The translations under genes and the position numbers were made by a program. A stretch of DNA of 64,000 nt from Sandaracinaceae bacterium (GTDB lineage Bacteria; Myxococcota_A; Polyangia; Polyangiales; Sandaracinaceae). Shown here one piece after another: positions 29,290 to 38,830 of the stretch. Location of the stretch: contig JAVJQK010000074.1 in NCBI GenBank assembly GCA_040218145.1, forward strand, positions 62,001 through 126,000, read 5' to 3'. The notes below the pieces were generated by a model. That model had not been told where the DNA came from and searched no databases. It saw only the letters and a program-made list of their open reading frames with translations. Position 1 is the first letter of the stretch. Every line of letters begins with the position of its first letter.

Positions 29290-30297
29290 TCAGGACAGCG
29301 CCGCGAGGGCCCGGTCGATGTCTTCGCGCGTGATGTGCAGGTGCGTGACCGCGCGCACCATCGTCGACGTCATCGCGTTCAGGAGCACCCCGGCCTGGCG
29401 CGCGCGCTCCACGAAGCCGTGCGCGTCCTCCACGTCGAAGCAGACGATGTTGGTGTGCACGCGGTCGACCTCGATGGACACCTCGTCGAGCTGCGCCAGG
29501 CCCTCCGCGAGCCGGCGCGCGTTGTCGTGGTCCTCGGCGAGGCGCCCGAGGTTGTGCTCGAGCGCGTGCAGCGCGGCGGCGCAGAGGACGCCGACCTGGC
29601 GCATCGCCCCCCCGAGCATCTTGCGCTGCCGACGCGCCTCCTCGATGGCCGCGCGGCTGCCCACGATGGCGGAGCCGACCGGCGCGCCCAGCCCCTTCGA
29701 GAAGCAGACGCTCACCGTGTCGAAGCCGGCCGCGAGGGACGCCGGGCTCACTCCATCGCGCACGGCGGCGTTCCAGATCCGCGCTCCGTCGAGGTGGGTC
29801 GCGAGGCCGAGGGCCTTGGCCCGGGTGATCACGCGCGCCTGCTGCGCCGCCGGCCACACGACGCCCCCGCCCCGGTTGTGGGTGTTCTCGAGCGCCACCA
29901 GCCGCGTGCGCGGCATGTAGAACGCCGCGGGCGGGCGGAGCGCCGTCTCCAGCTCGGGCACATCGAAGAGCCCGCCTCGCCCCGCGATCGAGAACTGCAC
30001 CCCGGCGATCGCCGCCGCCGCCCCCGACTCGTAGAGCATGCAGTGGGCGTCCTCCCCGACGACCACGTCGTCGCCCGGGCGACAGTGCACGAGGAGCGCG
30101 ATCTGGTTGCCCATCGTGCCCGAGGGGACGAAGAGCGCCGCCTCCTTGCCGAGCAGCTCCGCCACCCGCGCCTCGAGCGCACGCGCGGTGGGGTCTTCGC
30201 CGTAGATGTCGTCGCCCACCTCCGCCTGCGCCATCGCTTGGCGCATCGCTGGGTCGGGTCGGGTGACGGTGTCCGATCGGAGGTCGATTGTGCTCAT
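29290..30297 (-). CDS. ltaE: Low-specificity L-threonine aldolase
   Basis: A 335-residue PLP enzyme of the threonine/beta-eliminating lyase family that cleaves L-threonine or L-allo-threonine to glycine and acetaldehyde. It begins [11 protein letters not shown], a hallmark of the family; H85 stacks on the cofactor, D170 in HLDGAR pairs with the pyridine nitrogen, and K201 in [14 protein letters not shown] is the Schiff-base lysine. Full length for the family. It lies alone on the minus strand, with the histidine kinase gene 31 bases upstream in the same direction. Confidence 0.95.
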   Translation of the reverse strand: MSTIDLRSDTVTRPDPAMRQAMAQAEVGDDIYGEDPTARALEARVAELLGKEAALFVPSGTMGNQIALLVHCRPGDDVVVGEDAHCMLYESGAAAAIAGVQFSIAGRGGLFDVPELETALRPPAAFYMPRTRLVALENTHNRGGGVVWPAAQQARVITRAKALGLATHLDGARIWNAAVRDGVSPASLAAGFDTVSVCFSKGLGAPVGSAIVGSRAAIEEARRQRKMLGGAMRQVGVLCAAALHALEHNLGRLAEDHDNARRLAEGLAQLDEVSIEVDRVHTNIVCFDVEDAHGFVERARQAGVLLNAMTSTMVRAVTHLHITREDIDRALAALS

Positions 30298-30328
30298 GGG
30301 CCGCGAGCCTATCGCGTCCAGCGGGCGC

Positions 30329-31825
30329 TCAGGAGGACGCGCGCACCGAGCCTTCGCGGGGCCGGCGGAGCGCGGCGCGGATCGTCTGCAGCACGTGGTC
30401 CCGGCGGAAGGGCTTCTCGAGCAGCGGGAAGCGCTGCGAGTCGACCAGCGCCCGCGCGCGGGGCGTGAACGCGCCCCCGGTCATCAGGACCACGCGCTCC
30501 GACAGATCGGGGCGGCGCGCGTCGATGTGCTCCACCAGGTCCATGCCGGTCACGTCCGGCATCATGAGGTCGGTGATCACGAGGTCGGGGCTCGCGCTGG
30601 CGAGCGCCCCGAGCACCTCGGCGGGACCGACGACGCGGACCTCGTAGTCGGCGCGCAACATGCGCTCGAGCGCGCGCGCCACGAGCGGCTCGTCGTCGAC
30701 CACCAGGATGGAAGCCCGCCCGGCGATCTCGGCGTCCGGCAGGGGTGAGACGGCGCGGGCGAAGATGCCGGTCGGCAGGCCCACGGGCATCGAGATCCGG
30801 AGCCGCTTCTCCCCCGCGTGGCGCAGCACGTCGAGCTCGCCCCGGTGGTCCGCGACGACCTGGTGCGCCACCGCGAGCTCGAGCGCGGCCGGCTCGTCGC
30901 CGAGCTCGAACGGGTCCAGGCCCGCGACGCTCGGCGCGTTGGTCGGGTAGGCGATCTCGAGCACGACGCGGTGGCCGTCCACGCGCGCCTCGAGCCCGAT
31001 GGCACACTCCGCGCGCGCCTCGATCGCCGCGCGCGCGAGCAGCCTGGTGAACATGCGCAGGAGCGTCTCGGGCCGCCCCGCGATGCGCGGCAGGGCGTCA
31101 CCGCTGCGGCGCACCGGGACCTCGACCCCCGTCTCCGACACCGCCGCGCGCTGGGCCGCGTCGAGGAGATCTCCGAGCTCGATGGCCGCCTCTTGTTCGT
31201 GCCGTCCGCCGGCGAGCAAGGCCAGGTCGGAGACGATGTCGGCCGCGCGCATCGCGCTGTCGTACGCGCGCTGCGCCGCCTGGAGCAGCTCGTCCAGGTC
31301 CACCGCGCGATCGCGCGGCCCGAGCCCCTCGACGACCTCCCCCAAGCCGTCCAGCACCACCGTCAGCGGGTTGTTGATCTCGTGCGCGACGCCTCCGGCG
31401 AGCGCGCCCACCGCGGCGAGCTTCTCCGCCCGCGCGAGCTGCCGCTCGAGGCGGCGGCGTTCGGATAGATCGCGCCCCAGCACGGCCGTCGCGGGCTCGC
31501 CGTCGAAGGTCACGCGGATGGCGGCGACCTCCGCGATGACCTCGGTCCCGTCGGCGCGAACGAGCGACTCCTGCGTCGGCGCCAGGTGCGTGGCCTGTCC
31601 GCCCTCGAGCGCCTCGATCCGCGCGAGCACCCGGTTGCGATCGCGGGGGTGCACCATGCCGATCGCGCTCGTCCCGATCAGCGCCTCGGCGGACGCGGCG
31701 CCGAGCAGCGCGGCGGCGGCCGGGTTCGCGTAGATGACGCGCCCGCCCCGGTGCACCACGACGGCGTCCGGGAGCCGCTCGATGAGCAGTCGGAAGCTGG
31801 CGTCGGAGGTGGGGGCGAGTGACAC
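30329..31825 (-). CDS. Hybrid histidine kinase with degenerate ATPase domain
   Basis: A 498-residue protein: PAS domain (about 5-125), HisKA helix with phosphoacceptor His in [11 protein letters not shown] (near 148), a region in the place of HATPase_c, then a receiver (about 370-485) with [13 protein letters not shown] and EKPF. The ATP-binding domain lacks the N-box Asn ([12 protein letters not shown]), the G1 DxGxG and the G2 GxGLGL. It may therefore need another kinase or act as a phosphatase. I chose GTG 31825, close before the PAS domain; GTG 31912 is possible but overlaps the tRNA promoter. No partner is adjacent. Confidence 0.82.
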   Translation of the reverse strand: MSLAPTSDASFRLLIERLPDAVVVHRGGRVIYANPAAAALLGAASAEALIGTSAIGMVHPRDRNRVLARIEALEGGQATHLAPTQESLVRADGTEVIAEVAAIRVTFDGEPATAVLGRDLSERRRLERQLARAEKLAAVGALAGGVAHEINNPLTVVLDGLGEVVEGLGPRDRAVDLDELLQAAQRAYDSAMRAADIVSDLALLAGGRHEQEAAIELGDLLDAAQRAAVSETGVEVPVRRSGDALPRIAGRPETLLRMFTRLLARAAIEARAECAIGLEARVDGHRVVLEIAYPTNAPSVAGLDPFELGDEPAALELAVAHQVVADHRGELDVLRHAGEKRLRISMPVGLPTGIFARAVSPLPDAEIAGRASILVVDDEPLVARALERMLRADYEVRVVGPAEVLGALASASPDLVITDLMMPDVTGMDLVEHIDARRPDLSERVVLMTGGAFTPRARALVDSQRFPLLEKPFRRDHVLQTIRAALRRPREGSVRASS

Positions 31826-31905
31826 GTACAGGACCCGGCCCCCCAGCCGAGAACAGGTATACCCGATCAGGGACGACCGCGCACGAGACCCCAGCTCGTG
31901 CCGTC

Positions 31906-31934
31906 TTGACACCCCCCGGAGCGTGCGGTAGTTC
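31906..31934 (+). promoter_or_regulatory. Promoter of tRNA-Thr
   Basis: TTGACA (31906-31911), a 17-base spacer and TAGTTC (31929-31934), which places initiation close to 31941, eight bases before the tRNA. The -10 is weak, the -35 perfect. Confidence 0.55.
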
Positions 31935-31948
31935 CCCGCCTCCGTTCG

Positions 31949-32021
<73 letters not shown>

Positions 32022-32042
32022 CTCGCTCGCAACAGGCGCTCT

Positions 32043-32080
32043 CGCCCCGTGAACCTGGTTCCCGGGGCGCCTTCAATTTC
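32043..32080 (+). terminator. Probable terminator of tRNA-Thr
   Basis: Stem CGCCCCG (32043-32049) with CGGGGCG (32063-32069), extended inward by GAAC/GTTC with one mismatch, followed by the modestly T-rich CCTTCAATTTC. The T-run is weak, so confidence is moderate. Confidence 0.5.
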
Positions 32081-32197
32081 GCTCCCAGCCCGTCGAGTTG
32101 GCGCGTCGCGATATGCCCCGGTGAGGCGCGACGGTGCGCCGATCGGGTGGGCGCGCCCACGGGGCACCGCGGCACGGTGAGTGCTCGAGTCGCGCGC

Positions 32198-33784
32198 ATG
32201 GGAGACGACGCAGCGGCCCCCCTACTGGCCGATCGCCCCGCGCTCTTCGGGCGGGGTCCATTCTTCGAGCGAACGCTGGAGCGGACGGTGGGCGCAGGCC
32301 GGGTCGATCGGCGATCGGCGCGGCTCTTCGCCCGGAGCCCGCACGCAGGCGCGCACCGCTTCGAGATCCGCTCGCTCGACGACGACGGCGACCGCCACGA
32401 CGCGCAGGTCGAGCCGCCCAACCCGCGAGTGACCGACGGCACGTTCTCGCTGCTCTACCCGCAGGAGGCTCCCGGAGGTCGCGCGCTCGAGCCAGCCACG
32501 CGCTACGCCTTCACCGTCACTTACGTCGCGTCGGGCGACGTCCTCGGAGAGGGCGCCTTCCGCACCGCGCCGGAGCCGGGGTCGAGGGCCGCGCGCCGCT
32601 TCACGTTCGGGGTCGCGAGCTGTCACAACCCGTTCAACGGAGACGGTCGCCTCGACGCGGCCGCGCTGCGCACGCTGGCGGTGGCGCCCGAGGCGCTCGA
32701 GGCGGCCGGCGCCTCGCGGCTCCTGCTGATGGGCGACCAGGTGTACGGCGACCTGCCGGCCTCGCTCTCGCTCTTCGACCCGACGTTCTTCCGGACGGTC
32801 GCGCCGCCCCACCGGGAGACGATCTTCGACTGCACCCGCGACGAGGTCCGCAGCCTCTTTCACGAGCGGCACCGCATCTTCTGGAAGACCGACCGCTTCA
32901 CCGACCTGATGCGCGGCTGGGCGACCCACCCCATCCTCGACGACCACGAGATCGTCGACAACTTCGGCTCCGCGCCGGAGCACGGGACCGCGCGCTGGGC
33001 CGCGATCCGCGAAGGGGCGCTGGACGCGTTCCACGACTACCAGGCGCGGCGCGTGTTCGGAGAGCGGCGCCCTCCCTCGTTCCATCACGGCTTCCGCCAC
33101 GGCGACTTCGCGGCGTTCGTGATGGACCTGCGCAGTCAGCGGCACGTGGACGGCGACAGCCTCTGGCTGTTCGAGCGCTCGCAGCTGGCCGACCTGCGCG
33201 CCTTCATGCGGGCCAACGGAGACGCGCGCGCGTTGGTGATCGTGCTGAGCGTCCCCATCCTCCACGTGCCCGACTGGATGGCCACCCTCGGCGGTGACCT
33301 CACGGGCGAGGGGAGCGACGCCTCCGATCGATGGTCGCACGAGCGCGCCCACGGGAGCCGAGACGCGCTGCTCGCGCTGCTCGAGGAGCACCAGGAGGCC
33401 CACCCCGAGCAGCGCCTGGTGCTGGTCGGGGGAGACATCCACGTGGGCTGCGCGGTGCAGTTCCGATGGAAAGAGAGCAGCGCGCGCGCCGTGCAACTGG
33501 TGTCGAGCGCGCTCTCGAACCACCAGGGGCTCGCGCACCGCATCGCCGCCGAGTCCGCGCCCGCCATGCGCTCGGTGATGGGCAAGGGGCGGCGGCTCTA
33601 CGCGGAGGCCACGCTCATCGAGGGCACGAACGGCGCGACCCGCAACCCCTTCGGGGGGCTCAACTTCGGCGTGGTGGATCTGGAGACCGAAGGCGACGAG
33701 ACCTCGGTGCGGCTCCGGCTGATGAGCGCGGACGAGGCCACGATGCCGAGCCCGATCACCGTCTTCGACAGCGGCGCGCTCTGA
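32198..33784 (+). CDS. PhoD-family metallophosphatase
   Basis: A 528-residue protein starting at ATG 32198 (upstream GTG starts are possible). Residues 1-135 form a fibronectin-like N-terminal domain with FTVTYVASGDVLGEGAFRTA. The catalytic domain has SCHNPF, MGDQVYGD, LDDHEIVDNFG and GGDIHVG, the metal ligands of PhoD/alkaline phosphatase D enzymes that hydrolyse phosphomonoesters or diesters using Ca/Fe. No Tat or Sec signal is visible, unlike classical PhoD, so it may act in the cytosol. It converges with the minus-strand gene ending at 33792. Confidence 0.88.
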   Translation: MGDDAAAPLLADRPALFGRGPFFERTLERTVGAGRVDRRSARLFARSPHAGAHRFEIRSLDDDGDRHDAQVEPPNPRVTDGTFSLLYPQEAPGGRALEPATRYAFTVTYVASGDVLGEGAFRTAPEPGSRAARRFTFGVASCHNPFNGDGRLDAAALRTLAVAPEALEAAGASRLLLMGDQVYGDLPASLSLFDPTFFRTVAPPHRETIFDCTRDEVRSLFHERHRIFWKTDRFTDLMRGWATHPILDDHEIVDNFGSAPEHGTARWAAIREGALDAFHDYQARRVFGERRPPSFHHGFRHGDFAAFVMDLRSQRHVDGDSLWLFERSQLADLRAFMRANGDARALVIVLSVPILHVPDWMATLGGDLTGEGSDASDRWSHERAHGSRDALLALLEEHQEAHPEQRLVLVGGDIHVGCAVQFRWKESSARAVQLVSSALSNHQGLAHRIAAESAPAMRSVMGKGRRLYAEATLIEGTNGATRNPFGGLNFGVVDLETEGDETSVRLRLMSADEATMPSPITVFDSGAL

Positions 33785-33791
33785 CCGACCG

Positions 33792-34349
33792 TCAGCTGGC
33801 GCGCAGCACGTCGAGCCGGAGGGTGAGCCGGAAGCGGATCTCGTGCTCCGTGACCTCGACGTCGCCGTCCTCCACGCGGGTGCCCAGCGCGTCGAGCTGC
33901 TGGAGGTTGGGCCCCATGTCGAAGCGCTTGTCGAGCGCGCCGGTGAAATCCCAGACGAGGCCCGTCGATCGCGCGGTGATCGCATCGTTGACCACCGACA
34001 CCAGCCCCGCGTCGATCTTGTCCGGCACGTGCACGAGGTCGCCGTCCTCGATGTCGAGCTGGAACGCGAGCGCCTTGCCGCCGGGATCGCCCTCGATGAT
34101 CGTCGGTCTCAACCGCACGGTCACCTCGCGGATCTCGCCCTTCACGGGCAGGCTCTTCCACTCGAAGCGGAAGCGGCCCGACGTACGCACGACGGCCCCG
34201 AGCCCGGGCTCGAGGTGGACGTCCGTGGGCTCGTCCAGCTCCAGCCAGCGCTCGGGGTCGTCGGGGCCGTCGATGTGGATGCGGAGCGGGGTCAGGTCGG
34301 TGAGCCAGCCGCGCAGCTCCTCCAGGGTGATGACGGTCTCGTTGATCAT
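33792..34349 (-). CDS. Hypothetical beta-rich protein
   Basis: A 185-residue cytosolic protein without signal peptide. Alternating polar/hydrophobic strands (LRIHIDGPDD, FRFEWKSLPVKGEIREVTVRLRPTI, IRFRLTLRLDV) suggest two lipocalin-like or DUF-type beta sheets, and the central part is acidic. No family recognised. It lies 7 bases below the stop of the MopE-like lipoprotein gene in the same direction, so the two may be cotranscribed. Confidence 0.72.
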   Translation of the reverse strand: MINETVITLEELRGWLTDLTPLRIHIDGPDDPERWLELDEPTDVHLEPGLGAVVRTSGRFRFEWKSLPVKGEIREVTVRLRPTIIEGDPGGKALAFQLDIEDGDLVHVPDKIDAGLVSVVNDAITARSTGLVWDFTGALDKRFDMGPNLQQLDALGTRVEDGDVEVTEHEIRFRLTLRLDVLRAS

Positions 34350-34356
34350 GGCGAGA

Positions 34357-36042
34357 TCAGGGTAGGCACCCGTAGGTGTTCGCCCAGACCTGCGGCTCGA
34401 CGTCGGTCGGCGAGAGGCGCCCGCCGAAGAGCACGAACCCCGTGGCGCCGAAGCGCGCCGCGCTCGCGCCCCAGAGCCCCGGCATGAGCGGACCGGTCGT
34501 GCCCACCGCGCTCGAGGCGAGGTCGGCCAGAGGCTGATGGCGCAGACGCAGGGTCTCGCGTCCGGCGGGCTCCTCCTCGACCGCGCACCAGTCGGCGCCC
34601 GCTTCGGAGAGGCTCGCGCCGATCACCAACCCGTCGAGCGGCGCGCCCACCGCCCGGATGCTGCCCGACGCGCTGGGCGCGTTGGGGATGAAGCGGAAGA
34701 CCTGGGTCACGCGGTCGGGGCGCTCGCCCCAGCCCACGAACGCGAGGGCCGAGCGCTGGGTCGGATCGCCCGCCGGGTCGACCGCGAGGTGCACGCTTCG
34801 TGGCGCCACGTCCATCGGCAGAGCGAACCGCCCCGGGCGCACGCGGAGCTCGACGTTCGGGCGCACGCGGACGCGGTGCACGTAGGCGGAGCGCACGCCG
34901 CTCACGACGTCCTGGTCGAGCACGCCGAAGAGCATGTGGTCCGCGTCGAGGGCGATGGCGGTCGCGCCGCTCTCGGTGATGTCGGTGGCGCGGGTCTCCA
35001 CGAACAGCGCCTCTCCACCGACGGGGGCAAGGTCGGACGGGGAGAGCTGGCGCAGATAGTGTCGCTGCCGCCGCTGCCACGTCGCGTAGGGGACGCCGCC
35101 GAGCAGGACGAGGTCGGTCGGGCGCGCCGCCGGGTCGGCGTCGACGAGCTGCGACGGAGGCGCGGCGCTGCCGTCGAGCGGCACCGCGCGGGCCCGGACG
35201 CCGTCGACGCCGGCCCACATCACGTAGGCGACACGGGCGCCCTCGGTGCGGGTGATCGCGACGCGGGGGATGGCGTCTCCGCTGGCCGGGGCGTCGCCGA
35301 CGCGCGTGGTGCCGCCGAGCAGGCCGCCCGCGGGGTCGAGGAGCTGGAGCGTCAAGGCGCCGCCGGGCTCGACCCACACCGCCGCCGCGCCCGCGCCGTC
35401 CGACGCGATGGCGAGGTTGCGACCGACCTGGTCGTAGGCGCCGAGCATCGTGGGCCGGCTCGAGAGGGTCAGCACGCCCTCGTCGACCGCGCCGTCGCAG
35501 TCCTGGTCGACCACGTCGCACGTCTCCGCGGCGCCGGGGAAGATGTCTGCGACCGCGTCATCGCAGTCGTCGGCCACGTCGGTGAAGCCCTCGGGCGGCG
35601 CGCAGTCCTCGACCGTCACGGACGGATCGCCGAAGCCGTCGCCGTCCGCGTCTGCGAAGAAGGTCGCGTCGACGACGTCCTCGTCGATGTCGCCGTCGCA
35701 GTCGTTGTCGAGCGCGTCGCAGCGCTCGTCCGCGAGCGGGCGGCAGCTCGGTGACGTGTCGTCGCAGTCGTCGCCGTTGTCGGCCACGCCGTCGGGGCGC
35801 GCACCGCACCAGCGGCGCGGCGCGTCGGGGTCCCCGTAGCCGTCGCCGTCCATGTCGGCGAAGCCGGCGCCGGGCACGCAGCCCGCGTCGCCGCTCGGCG
35901 TCTCGTTCACCCCCGCGTCTCCGGCGTCCCCGAAGGGGCGCGCGGCGTCCGGCGCGTGCAGCGCGGCCGTCTCGCACCCGAGCGCGAAGAGCGCCCCGAG
36001 GGCGACCGCGGCGTATCGCGTCCATCTCGTCTCCTGGATCAT
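34357..36042 (-). CDS. Lipoprotein with MopE-type Asp-rich repeats
   Basis: A 561-residue protein from ATG 36042: a signal peptide ending LGALFALGC, a short disordered linker, then residues 65-200 with the Asp/Cys repeats typical of MopE-like proteins (DMDGDGYGDP, DCDDTSPSC, CDALDNDCDGDIDEDV, CDVVDQDCDGAVDEGV), likely Ca-binding and disulfide-bonded. The remaining 360 residues are a beta-propeller-like domain with repeating strands, typical of secreted myxobacterial proteins. It should lie on the outer surface. Function unknown; MopE in methanotrophs binds copper, but the tryptophan-derived site cannot be assigned here. Confidence 0.85.
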   Translation of the reverse strand: MIQETRWTRYAAVALGALFALGCETAALHAPDAARPFGDAGDAGVNETPSGDAGCVPGAGFADMDGDGYGDPDAPRRWCGARPDGVADNGDDCDDTSPSCRPLADERCDALDNDCDGDIDEDVVDATFFADADGDGFGDPSVTVEDCAPPEGFTDVADDCDDAVADIFPGAAETCDVVDQDCDGAVDEGVLTLSSRPTMLGAYDQVGRNLAIASDGAGAAAVWVEPGGALTLQLLDPAGGLLGGTTRVGDAPASGDAIPRVAITRTEGARVAYVMWAGVDGVRARAVPLDGSAAPPSQLVDADPAARPTDLVLLGGVPYATWQRRQRHYLRQLSPSDLAPVGGEALFVETRATDITESGATAIALDADHMLFGVLDQDVVSGVRSAYVHRVRVRPNVELRVRPGRFALPMDVAPRSVHLAVDPAGDPTQRSALAFVGWGERPDRVTQVFRFIPNAPSASGSIRAVGAPLDGLVIGASLSEAGADWCAVEEEPAGRETLRLRHQPLADLASSAVGTTGPLMPGLWGASAARFGATGFVLFGGRLSPTDVEPQVWANTYGCLP

Positions 36043-36141
36043 CGTCTTCCTTCTGGTCGTCGCGGCGCGCCGCGCGTCGCACGCGCCGCCCCCCGCGCGG
36101 GGAGCGGCCGTGCCTGCGCGCTCAGCGTCCACGCGTCGTCA

Positions 36142-36312
36142 TCAAACGTTGCGCGAGCGCAGGCTGCCGCTGACGAGGCTGATCGCCGCCAGGATCAGGA
36201 AACCGACGAAGAGGACCTTCGCGATGGTGGCCGCGCCCGCCGCGATTCCACCGAAGCCGAAGACGGCCGCGATGAGGGCGAGCACGAAGAAGATCAGAGT
36301 CCATTTGAGCAT
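36142..36312 (-). CDS. DUF1328 (YtjA-type) small membrane protein
   Basis: A 56-residue protein, missed by length filters. It reads [20 protein letters not shown] with a second hydrophobic helix [19 protein letters not shown] and a basic end, the DUF1328 signature of two helices around a Gly/Ala-rich loop (GGIAAGAA). It starts at ATG 36312 with GGGAGGA about 9 bases before. Members are widespread short inner-membrane proteins, often stress-induced, of unknown function. Confidence 0.9.
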   Translation of the reverse strand: MLKWTLIFFVLALIAAVFGFGGIAAGAATIAKVLFVGFLILAAISLVSGSLRSRNV

Positions 36313-36457
36313 GATGTATTTCCTCCCTTGAAGGGTCTCGAGTCACGGGGAGGTACATCAGGTTGCGTGCCACACGGCTCGGCTCGACGTTTCGGGGCCG
36401 CGAGCGGGACGCCTCGCCACGCTGCGCGTTCATGCGCAGGGCACGAGGCGGCGCGCC

Positions 36458-36718
36458 TCAGGTGCCCCAGAGGCCGAGCGCCACAGCCTGGAGAGCCGCG
36501 TACGCGAGCGCGAAGGCGGCCCACGCGGCGACGAACGCCCGGTGGCCGCGGCGCCACTCGCGCGCGGCGGCCCAGGGCACGAGCGCGGCCCGGATCACCC
36601 GGTTGCTCACCGCGTCCTCCGAGCGCGCGATGTGCACCACGGCGAGCCGGAGCGTCAGCGTGAGGAGCACGGCCGAGGTCGCGGCGAGCCCGAGGAAGAC
36701 CCAGACGGCGGCGCTCAC
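36458..36718 (-). CDS. Two-helix membrane protein
   Basis: An 86-residue protein starting at GTG overlapping the stop of the AsmA-like gene upstream (GTGA). Helix 1 is WVFLGLAATSAVLLTLTLRL and helix 2 FVAAWAAFALAYAALQAVAL, separated by a 30-residue basic loop, so both termini are on the same side. No family recognised. Translational coupling to an envelope protein suggests a partnership in the same complex. Confidence 0.75.
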   Translation of the reverse strand: MSAAVWVFLGLAATSAVLLTLTLRLAVVHIARSEDAVSNRVIRAALVPWAAAREWRRGHRAFVAAWAAFALAYAALQAVALGLWGT

Positions 36719-37641
36719 GCCCCCTCCTCGCAGCGCGGGCGGCGGGGCGCCTCGCTCGGTCGGATGTCGAGGTCGAGGTCGCTGAACAGAGGGACGACGA
36801 GCTCCGCGCCGAGCCCGAGCACGGTGGCGAGCGAGGGGCCGCCCGTCCACACGCAGATGCGCGGCTGGTGGTTGGGGCCACCGATCCCGCCCGCGACCGT
36901 GACGTGCGATCCGGTGAGGCGCGCGCCGGTCGCGAAACGCACGACGGGCGCGGAGGTCGGGTCGATGGTGAGGGCGAGACCATCGACGGGGGTCTCCCCG
37001 ACCATCGGGATGCCCTGCGTCCGGAGGTGCCCGGCCACGCTCCAGAAGCGCAGCTGCACGTCGTTCCGCGGCGGCAACCAGAGGCGCGCACGTCCGCTGG
37101 CGTCAGACAGCTGCAGCGTGGGACCGCCGCGGGGCGCGAGGCGGGTGTTCAAGGAGCGGAAGCGGACGTCTTCGAAGCGAAAGCTGAACCCGCCGCCCCC
37201 CGAGTCGCTCTGCTTCTCGCCGCCGTTCTCGTCGCCGCCGTGGCTGACCGCGTGCTCCAAGTAGGTGCGCCCGTCCGCGGCTTCGGTCACGTCGACGTGC
37301 CCGTCGCCCACGCGCGCGCGCGTCAAGATGAGGCCGCCCTCCGACCACGAGCGGGCGACGTCGAGCGTGGCCTCGATGTCGTGCAGCTCGAGCACGGTCC
37401 GACCGTTGGGCGCGTCCATGCGGAGCGCACCGACGCGGATGTTGCCCGGGTGCGCGTCGCGCACGTCCTCGAGCGTGAAGGCGCCAGGGATCTCGCCGCT
37501 CACGAGCGCGGTGACCGCGTCGGCCACCGCGACGCGGCCGACCGCCTGTCCGAGGTGGAGCCAGAGCGCCGCACAGAGCGCGGCGAGCGTGACGACGATC
37601 CCGAGGAGCACGTCGAGCGCGCGTTTCGACCACTTGGGCAT
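36715..37641 (-). CDS. AsmA/DUF748-like inner-membrane-anchored periplasmic protein
   Basis: A 308-residue protein with one N-terminal helix (LLGIVVTLAALCAALWL) and a long beta-rich domain whose repeating strands (GNIRVGALRMDAPNGRTVLELHDIEATLDV) resemble AsmA/TamB-type lipid-handling proteins. Residues 130-150 are a Gly/Ser/Asp-rich loop. The C-terminal part has a single Cys (ICVWTGG). Anchored in the inner membrane facing the periplasm. A role in outer membrane lipid homeostasis is inferred from the fold only. Confidence 0.7.
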   Translation of the reverse strand: MPKWSKRALDVLLGIVVTLAALCAALWLHLGQAVGRVAVADAVTALVSGEIPGAFTLEDVRDAHPGNIRVGALRMDAPNGRTVLELHDIEATLDVARSWSEGGLILTRARVGDGHVDVTEAADGRTYLEHAVSHGGDENGGEKQSDSGGGGFSFRFEDVRFRSLNTRLAPRGGPTLQLSDASGRARLWLPPRNDVQLRFWSVAGHLRTQGIPMVGETPVDGLALTIDPTSAPVVRFATGARLTGSHVTVAGGIGGPNHQPRICVWTGGPSLATVLGLGAELVVPLFSDLDLDIRPSEAPRRPRCEEGA

Positions 37642-37796
37642 GGAGCTTCCCTAGCCCCGCGCGCGGTTTTCGAAAAAGTTCCAGCCCGGTCCGTCGCGTC
37701 GTGACACGCCAGGTCGCGCACCGAGGCGAGGCGCTACGGCATATGGGCCGTAGAGCCGGCCTTTTGGGCGGCATGCGCCATGCACGACCCTCCGGC

Positions 37797-38423
37797 ATGA
37801 AGGACGCGACGCAAGCAGACGTTCTCGAGTGGCTCGTGACCGAGCTGCTCGCGATCCGTCCAGAGCAGATCGAGGCCGAGCTCGAGCGGCTGCAGGAAGA
37901 GCACGGCGAGCGCGAGCTGCGTGGGCCTCTCTTCGAGCGGCACCGCGTGCGCGCGGCCCTCTCGGGCGTCGTCAGCGGCGCGCGGGGCAGCGGCCTCGTC
38001 CCGTCGCTCCTCGAGCACCGAGCCACGCTCCGCCGCCGGGTCACCCTGCACGCCTGCGCGCTCCGCCTCCACGACGCGGAGCTCTTCGAAGACGCCGACT
38101 GGCCACGCCGGGCGCTCGGCCTGTCGGACCGCTCGCCGCTGCGGCAGCTCGCCCTCCGCGAGCTGACCCGGTTCGGCGTCCGCTTCGCGGTCGTGCGCGG
38201 CGCCCGCGCGCTGCTCGCCAACCTCCCCGGCCCGGTCGCCGTGATCGGCGGCGGGGCGCTCGGAGCGCTCTTCGACGCGGTCGAGCACGAGCTCGCGCGA
38301 CGCGCATCCACGAACACACACCCCATGGACATCGACGCCGCGCACGAGATCCTTCGCGCGGCCGTCCGCGGGCCTTCGCCAGAGAGCCAGGCCCTCGAGA
38401 TCAGCGCGGCGTCGCCGAGCTGA
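37797..38423 (+). CDS. Hypothetical protein, helical
   Basis: A 208-residue protein rich in Arg, Leu and Ala, without signal peptide. It has an N-terminal amphipathic helix set (DVLEWLVTELLAIRPEQIEAELERLQEEHGERELRG) and a glycine-containing hydrophobic stretch (LPGPVAVIGGGALGALFDAV) that could insert in a membrane. Start chosen at ATG 37797; in-frame ATGs at 37743 and 37773 are alternatives. No domain recognised. It precedes the YtxH gene by 43 bases and is probably cotranscribed with it. Confidence 0.68.
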   Translation: MKDATQADVLEWLVTELLAIRPEQIEAELERLQEEHGERELRGPLFERHRVRAALSGVVSGARGSGLVPSLLEHRATLRRRVTLHACALRLHDAELFEDADWPRRALGLSDRSPLRQLALRELTRFGVRFAVVRGARALLANLPGPVAVIGGGALGALFDAVEHELARRASTNTHPMDIDAAHEILRAAVRGPSPESQALEISAASPS

Positions 38424-38466
38424 TCCACCCCCAACGAACTCCACCCCAAACGAACACTGGAGCCCC

Positions 38467-38826
38467 ATGAACACCCTCAGCATCCTCAACGGCGCCTACC
38501 GAGTCCTGCGCGACATCGACACCGACCAGGCTCGCGCGTACGCGCGCGGGACGGCGAACGACGTGCTCGGCCGATACGGCTATGTACCCCAGCCGTCGGT
38601 CCTATCCCGCGCCCTCCCCATCGCGGCCGCGCTCGGTGCGGGCGTCGCGATCGGCGCCGGCGTCGCGCTGCTGCTCGCCCCGAAGAAGGGCGACGAGGTG
38701 CGCGCGCAGATCGGTGAGCAGGCCACCGCGATGAGCGAGAAGATCCGCTCGACGATGGGCTGGAACCACGTCTCGTCGTCCGAGGACGAAGCGTCGAACA
38801 ACGCGAACGGTCGCGCCCACGCCTGA
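38467..38826 (+). CDS. YtxH-like general stress protein
   Basis: A 119-residue protein with a central hydrophobic helix (IAAALGAGVAIGAGVALLLAPKKG) that ends in the APKKGDEVR signature of YtxH/gas-vesicle-like stress proteins. The C-terminal part is polar (IGEQATAMSEKIRSTMGW) and ends in a Ser/Glu/Asn tail. GGAG lies 4 bases before the ATG. These are single-pass membrane proteins often induced by osmotic or oxidative stress. Followed after 4 bases by the AI-2E family permease gene. Confidence 0.85.
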   Translation: MNTLSILNGAYRVLRDIDTDQARAYARGTANDVLGRYGYVPQPSVLSRALPIAAALGAGVAIGAGVALLLAPKKGDEVRAQIGEQATAMSEKIRSTMGWNHVSSSEDEASNNANGRAHA

Positions 38827-38830
38827 GCCC

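Noticed and set aside
31826-31912. N-terminal extension of the hybrid kinase from GTG 31912
   Set aside because: The extension is unlike a domain and overlaps the tRNA promoter; the PAS domain begins just after GTG 31825.
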